A DNA stretch of 64,000 bases from Rosa chinensis (taxonomy: Eukaryota; Streptophyta; Magnoliopsida; Rosales; Rosaceae). Both the position numbers and the translations under genes were made by a program. The stretch is from assembly GCF_002994745.2 (NCBI RefSeq), contig NW_020126817.1, positions 124,001 to 188,000 of the forward strand. The letters are read 5' to 3'. This document shows positions 58,534-64,000 of the stretch, in pieces (positions within the stretch are counted from its first letter, which is position 1; each line of letters begins with the position of its first letter). The notes below the pieces were generated by a model. It saw nothing but the letters and a program-made list of their open reading frames with translations, was not told the DNA's origin and searched no databases.

Positions 58534-61500
58534 TCCCTCACACTTGTGGGGTATGGTAAGTATCTAACAAGATCTACTTTAGCTTTATCTACTTCAATTC
58601 CACGTTTAGAGATAATATGCCCTAAAACTATTCCTTGTTTAACCATAAAGTGACATTTTTCCCAATTTAAAACAAGGTTAGTTTCTTCACAACGTACAAG
58701 TATCAATTCTAAGTTACTTAAGCAATTTTCGAAATCTTTACCAAAGACAGAAAAGTCATCCATAAAAACTTCAATAATTTTCTCAATAAAATCAGAAAAG
58801 ATACTTACCATGCACCTTTGAAACGTACCTGGGGCGTTGCATAGTCCGAATGGCATTCTTCTGTAGGCAAACGTTCCAAAAGGACAAGTGAAGGTCGTTT
58901 TCTCTTGATCCTCATGAGCAATGGCGATTTGATTGTAACCAGAATATCCATCCAAGAAGCAATAAAACTCATGGCCAGCTAACCTCTCAAGCATCTGATC
59001 AATGAATGGCAAAGGGAAGTGATCCTTCCTAGTAGTGGCGTTGAGCTTCCTATAGTCAATACAAACTCGATGTCCAGTCACAGTTCTCTGAGGCACTAAC
59101 TCATTCTCTGCATTCTTCACAACAGTTATTCCAGACTTCTTTGGCACAACTTGAACTGGTGAAACCCACTTAGAATCTGAAATAGGGTATATGACGCCAC
59201 AATCAAGAAGCTTGATGACTTCTTTCTTCACAACTTCCATCATGGGTGGATTCAATCGTCTTTGAGCCTCCCTAGTTGGCTTAGCTCCCTCCTCAAGCAA
59301 AATCCTATGGACACAGGTGGTAGGGCTAATTCCCTTGATATCTGCCAAGGTCCAACCAATTGCAGTTTTGTGTCTCTTAAGCATCTCCACAAGTTTGTCC
59401 TCTTGAGTTGGCGTCAAGGATGATGAAATGATTACAGGCAATGTCTCTTTATCTCCCAAATAAACATACTTCAAATGATCTGGCAATGGCTTTAGTTCTA
59501 GGGTAGGTGCCTGGATCACTGAAGGTAAAGGTTTGTTAGTAGAGATGGAAAGTGAAAAAGATGGACTTGACCTACCTACATAGGACGTTGCCTCAAGAGA
59601 AGCAACGTTTTCTAGGTGGATAGATTCATAAGAATCCGTGAGCTCTTCCTTAGGTATGGTGACGCCATTTTCAAGAATGCCAACGCCACTTGCAATGGTT
59701 GAAGCCATGGCATCATCCTCCATAATCTCCATGAATTTCTGCGCAAGTTCATCAAGTATATCAATAGAAAAACATGATTGAAAATCACTTAGGGGATACC
59801 TCATAGCTTCAAAAATGTTGAAGCCAACAACTTCTCCATCGAATTCCATTGACAAGGTGCCAGAATACACATCAATTTTAGTCCTAGCCGTCCTCATGAA
59901 GGGACGACCTAGCAAAAGTGGCGTTGACTTGGGAGAAGGCTCCTCCATCTCTAGGACGTAAAAATCAGCTGGGAAGATTAACTCACCCACCTGCACAAGT
60001 ACATCCTCAACTAACCCCTTAGGGTATGCATTAGATCGATCTGCCAATTGAATAATAACATTATCATGTTTAAGTTCACCTAGACCTAGAGATGCATAAA
60101 CAGAATATGGCATAACATTTATAGACGCACCTAAGTCTAGCATGGCATTTTCAAATCTAGTGGTTCCAATAACACAAGGGATAGAAAAACTCCCTGGATC
60201 CTTACACTTGTCAGGCATTTTGCGTTGAAGCACAGCTGAGACGTTCTCACTTACCTTCACCACTTCTCTCTCACGGTTTTGTCTCCTTGTGGTGCAAAGT
60301 TCCTTCAAAAATTTTGCATACTTAGGAATTTGCTTTATGGCCTCAAGGAGAGGTATGTTGATTTGCACTTTCTTGAAGGTTTCCAAGATGGCCTTTTCGG
60401 CCTCATCCTTCTTGGATCTAGCATATCTGCTTGGGAAAGGCAATGGAGAGGAAGATGGATTAGCAATAACCGAATTGAAAGAGTTAGAAACATTACCTTG
60501 AAAGTTCGGTTGTGCATTTGAAGGTTGAGACGTCACATGAGCCTTGGACGTTGCAGGGTCCTCCTCCTCCTCTAAAGTTGACGTTGAGTTCTTTTTGGGA
60601 GGCTTAGGAAGGTCTACAAGGGTCTTACCACTCCTTGTAGTCACGACTTTGGCTTGCTCAAAGTGAGGATTTGGGATGGTGCCACTTGGTAACTTACCTT
60701 GCTCATGAAACTTACCCATGAACTCCACCACTTGACTCATTTGCTTCTTCATCTCAGCTACATCTGTGGATATGGCGTTGATTTGGTTCCCATGATTAGT
60801 TTGACCTGCAATTAAAGCTTGAGTAGACTTGGTTAGTGCCTTGATCAACTCATCATTAGAAGAAGAAGAAGCATTTGAATTAAAATTCGAATTGAAAGGA
60901 GTAGGGTTAGGAGGTTGAGGCTTTTGATAAAAGCCTTGAGGACGTTGTTGGAAGCCTTGAGGTGCATTTTGAACGTTCTCATTGTCCTTCCAACGAAAAT
61001 TTGGGTGATCCCTCCATCCAGGATTGTAAGTATTCGAATATGGATCATTCCCAGGACGTTGGTACCCTTGTTGGAAACCTATGGCGTTGACACCTTCTTG
61101 TCCTCCACTTTCCATGAGTTGAGGGCATTGGTCAGACACATGCCCTTGCATAGAACAAACTCCACACACCATGACTTGTCCATGTGATCCCTGAGACACT
61201 ATGGAAGTAAGTTTGTTAATTTTATCTTCCAATTGAGCTAAAGTACTTACCTCATGGACCCTTTCACGTGTGGTGGTGGATTTGGGCCTAGAGCTTCCAA
61301 ATTGTTGTTGATTCAAGGCCCTATTCTCAATAAGGATCATTCCAGCCGCAGGCTCCTTGTCAACAAAAGATCCACCAGAAGCTGCATCTAGCATATCTCT
61401 TTCCAATGGTGTGAGACCATCATAAAAGCAAGTGAGCAAGGTCTCCTCCTTCATGCCATGTTGAGGGCATTGAGTGATGAGAGACTTGAACCTTTCATAG

Positions 61501-61929
61501 TATTCTGCGTAGGACTCATCCTGCCCTTGTTGGATGCCACTTATCTTTTTCCTTAACATGATGATGCGAGATGTAGGAAAATACTTCTCAAGAAACGCCT
61601 TCATCATGTCTCCCCAAGAAGTAATTCGTCCACTAGGCAACTCATAAAGCCACTGCTTTGCCTTGTCAGCCAACGAAAATGGGAAGGCCTTCAACTTCAA
61701 AATATGCTCATCAGCTCCTTGAGGCTTCATGCTAGTGCAGATGAACTGAAATTCCATCAATTGGTTGTTGGGATCTTCCATAGGGAGTCCATGGAATGTA
61801 GGAAGACGATGAAGCAACCCAGACTTCAACTCAAAATCAGCTGTTAATCCCTCAGCTGCAGCAGGGTAGGTTATGCAGGTTGGCACTCCCCCAGGTGGGA
61901 TGACGGATGTAGAGAGTTGCCTTATGGTG
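58534..61929 (-). pseudogene. gag-pol: E gag-pol, 5' part: gag, protease, RT; broken by G and F
   Basis: About 1,130 codons are open on the minus strand. It begins within gag at TIRQLSTSVIPPGG, immediately after the inserted LTR G, so the gag start codon is not present here. Gag has FHGLPMEDPNNQLMEF, the knuckle [14 protein letters not shown] and [14 protein letters not shown]. The protease has LDLGASINVMP. RT has [27 protein letters not shown] and [10 protein letters not shown]. It stops at PTSVREV where F is inserted. The open frame extends a few codons into both flanking LTRs, but those ends are not E protein. E reads through the position where A gag has TAA. A joined product cannot be made from this locus. 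Confidence 0.93.
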
Positions 61930-63263
61930 TGATGCGCTCGAAAGCAAGCGCATAATTTAACCCTGAAAATATCGTTAGTAGTATAAGCAAATAGGGATCG
62001 TTCTATTCCGGGGATTGAGGGTACACCTGTCATTATCAAACAATTAAACAATTAAAATTAAAACAAAGTATAATATTTACAAAGATATAACAAAATATAT
62101 ACATATTTACGAAAAGGGGGATTTTGTTTTTGGTTTTTCGAAAATAAAACTAAGTTAACAAAACAATTAAAATGCAAAAACATAAAAATACAAATGGAAT
62201 GAGAGAACAAAGATCAAAAACCGAAACATATGATTAAAATGGACTCAAACCCTAATATTGTTCATCTAAGTCATGAGAAAGGAGTTGATCATGTGAAACA
62301 TTCGAAAGCAAATGAATTCCCATTTTTTACTTTTCAATGCTAATTAACCTCAGCGAAAGCATCTAGATTAATCCTATCAAACATGCAATCAAACCCTAGA
62401 AAGCTAGTCAATCATGTCATGTTTAATGCATTACACATAGAGAAAGGCTATCAACTCAAGTGTACAACTTAGTATGGAAAAGTCCACCTAATTGCAATTC
62501 TCTTTAATTAAATTCGATCTTTGTACAAAACCTTTACTACTTTGATTCAAGTTTACACAAAACGAAAAGTCGATTTCATGCTCTTAAACCTAGCATCATT
62601 CATATCAAAACCCTAAGTGTTTGCAACCACATAAGATTAAAATACAAAAGTTATCTATAACGCAAATTTAATTAAACAAACTCACATAAGCAACTCTCGA
62701 ATCACAATATATGAATCTGAAAATTCTCAATTAATCATAAAATTCCAGAAATTAATATTTGTTCAAACACATATGTCAACTAGAACAAAACCAACGAAAT
62801 CAAAGCAAAGGTTACAAAGGAGAATCGGATTACACCGTGAGATGGAGATGGTGATGAACGATTGATGTGGTGGTCTCTTGAATCTCGAAAGCAAGCTTCA
62901 AGGTTGGAGATGGATGATGGATGCTCACGGCTATGCTTCTTCTCCCTTGGCCTTGCTTGAACTTGTGGAGATGACTAGAGGATGGAGAAACTCACGGCTA
63001 TGCTAAGAAGATTTTCTGATTTTTTTCTAAAGTGTAAATTGTATGGGGGAGAGGAACCCTTGACGTTGAGAAAAGGGGAGAATATATAGGGGCACGGCTA
63101 GGGTTCTCCAAGCAATCAGAAATCACTTCAACCAATGGTATGATGCCAAGTAAGCCTTGTGATGTGGTCCAACCAATCGTAGAATGCCAAGTAAGCCTTG
63201 GTGTGTCATCTAACCAATCAAAACTCTCCAAATTAATTCCCTAAATTCCTTTAATATATATCC

Positions 63264-63457
63264 TTGCCGAAATTATATAAGGATTTTCTGATTTTCTTCA
63301 TTAATTTCGGCCAAGAATATCTTAGGAGAGAGTAATTGCCGAAATTCCATAAATAAATTCTGATTTGCTTCACCAATTTCGGCCACAAATATCCTTGGGA
63401 AAGTAATTGCCGAAATTCCATAAATAAATGCTGATTTGCTTCACCATTTTCGGCCAA
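63264..63457 (-). repeat. Three tandem 72-bp inverted-repeat units in G U3
   Basis: Units start at 63264, 63336 and 63407. Each opens with TTGCCGAAATT and closes with (A)ATTTCGGCCA, which can pair as a hairpin with a loop of about 30 nt. The other LTRs checked have a single unit. Confidence 0.88.
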
Positions 63458-63840
63458 AGATCACATTTAAATCTTCCAAGAATATCTCTTTGCCCTTAAA
63501 AATCTCCCTTGAATTACTCCAATCAAAATCTTCAATTATATTTTCAGATTTTTATGTTGCCTCCTCCTTTTCCTCTTTGTATTTTACGGCAAACACATAT
63601 ATATTCTCCAAAAATATCTCTCATGTGTCACAAACCCTAATTTCCATGGGCCTTTATCCATTTGCCGAAATCCATAACCTCTTGAGAGTTCTTGGGCCTT
63701 TGTGCGTCACCTTCAAGCCATGTCATCTTCTAATGTCTTCAAGAAGCTTCTTTCAATGCCATGACACTTCATTTTTCTGCTTTCCTTTCTTGGTTGACTC
63801 AAGAGTCTTGTTTTGGCAGGGTTTCCTCTTCTGGACAAGG

Positions 63841-63899
63841 TTTCCTGGTTGAAACAGGATTTCCTGGTTGAAACAGGATTTCCTGGTTGAACCAGGAAA
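63841..63899 (-). repeat. Three 19-bp tandem repeats in G U3
   Basis: TTTCCTGGTTGAAACAGGA occurs at 63841 and 63860, and TTTCCTGGTTGAACCAGGA at 63879. The last unit is the conserved TTTCCTGGT/ACCAGGAAA inverted repeat found singly in the A, B and D LTRs. Confidence 0.9.
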
Positions 63900-64000
63900 A
63901 CTTCATTTCTTCTTTTCAGCTTATTTATGCAGCCCTTTGTATCTCATTTTGTCTCCTTCCAACATTGGCGAGCTCCTCTTTCCATTTGTGAGTTCATTTC

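Larger units (their letters stand above)
37872..61929 (-). mobile_element. Element E: Athila-type retrotransposon split by F and entered by G
   Basis: Visible parts: 3' LTR 37872-40568, PPT 40569-40584, 3' noncoding region to 43088, pol 3' half 43089-44976, then F (44977-58528), then pol 5' half and gag 58534-61929, then LTR G inside gag codons. The N-terminus of gag, leader, PBS and 5' LTR should lie right of the window. Left flank ATATG (37867-37871) would be the target duplication within D. Its LTR belongs to the same subfamily as solo LTR S, while its gag-pol is more diverged from A than F is. Confidence 0.88.
61930..64000 (-). repeat. LTR G (partial, runs off the right edge)
   Basis: It starts TGATGCGCTCGAAAGC in the middle of E gag; the left flank TGGTG (61925-61929) is the candidate target duplication. 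The sense end hairpin is AUGCGCU/AGCGCAU. A TATA box is at 63083-63088. U3 has three tandem 72-bp units with GCCGAAAT/ATTTCGGC arms (63264-63457) and three 19-bp units of TTTCCTGGTTGAAACAGGA (63841-63897). It ends in TGAGTTCATTTC, short of the LTR start. Whether it is a solo LTR or the 3' LTR of a longer element is not decidable here. Confidence 0.9.

Noticed and set aside
1..64000. CRISPR array, bacterial operon, prophage or organelle DNA
   Set aside because: Repeats are LTRs and U3 minisatellites. Gene content and signals are those of plant nuclear retrotransposons.

Overview
The window looks like nuclear heterochromatin from a flowering plant, probably a eudicot. It is built entirely of nested Ty3/gypsy LTR retrotransposons of the Athila lineage. 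The evidence is a primer-binding site complementary to the 3' end of plant tRNA-Asp in every element, a gag-pol in the order gag, protease, RT, RNase H, integrase with Athila-type motifs (DLGAS protease, FMDD reverse transcriptase, no chromodomain), and LTRs of 1.7-2.7 kb that begin TGATAGGAGC and end in TCA. I found no host gene, rRNA, tRNA gene, CRISPR array or DNA transposon. The species cannot be named from what is seen.

Layout, using my own labels. H (left edge to 4885, minus) is a non-autonomous element inserted in the 3' LTR of A. A (4886-17907, minus) has gag and a 3'-truncated pol, and carries solo LTR S (6961-9115, plus) in its 3' noncoding region. A and B (18300-25814, minus, complete but without coding sequence) both sit in the 3' LTR of C. 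C occupies 17908-18299, 25815-26722, 26723-29807 and 29808-30674 (minus, no coding sequence). D (30675-37871 and beyond, plus, gag only) is inserted in the 5' LTR of C. E (37872-44976 and 58534-61929, minus) is inserted in the 3' noncoding region of D. F (44977-58528, minus, complete, intact gag-pol of 1,874 codons) is inserted in the RT/RNase H part of E. G (61930 to the right edge, minus LTR) is inserted in the gag of E. Insertion order from nesting: C first; then A, B and D; then H, S and E; then F and G. Exact 5-bp target-site duplications are visible for S (GTGCC), B (TAAAT) and F (GGACC).

How the parts work together: F is the only apparently complete autonomous element. H, B and C have lost gag and pol, and D has lost pol, but all four keep LTRs, PBS, a structured leader, about 2 kb of 3' noncoding sequence and polypurine tracts. 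B has almost identical LTRs and a perfect target duplication, so it moved recently and must have used proteins supplied in trans by relatives such as F.

The most interesting signals are noncoding. (1) An 11-bp pairing between U5 and the distal half of the PBS, with a hairpin at the LTR end; both show compensatory base changes between subfamilies. (2) A roughly 450-bp leader module present in one or two diverged copies, a 75-nt core of which recurs almost unchanged in the 3' region of E and F. (3) Three spaced copies of the polypurine motif in each 3' region. (4) Inverted repeats in U3 that covary between subfamilies and are amplified in G. A cluster of one-base homopolymer indels around 44.0-46.8 kb looks partly like a consensus-sequence problem.
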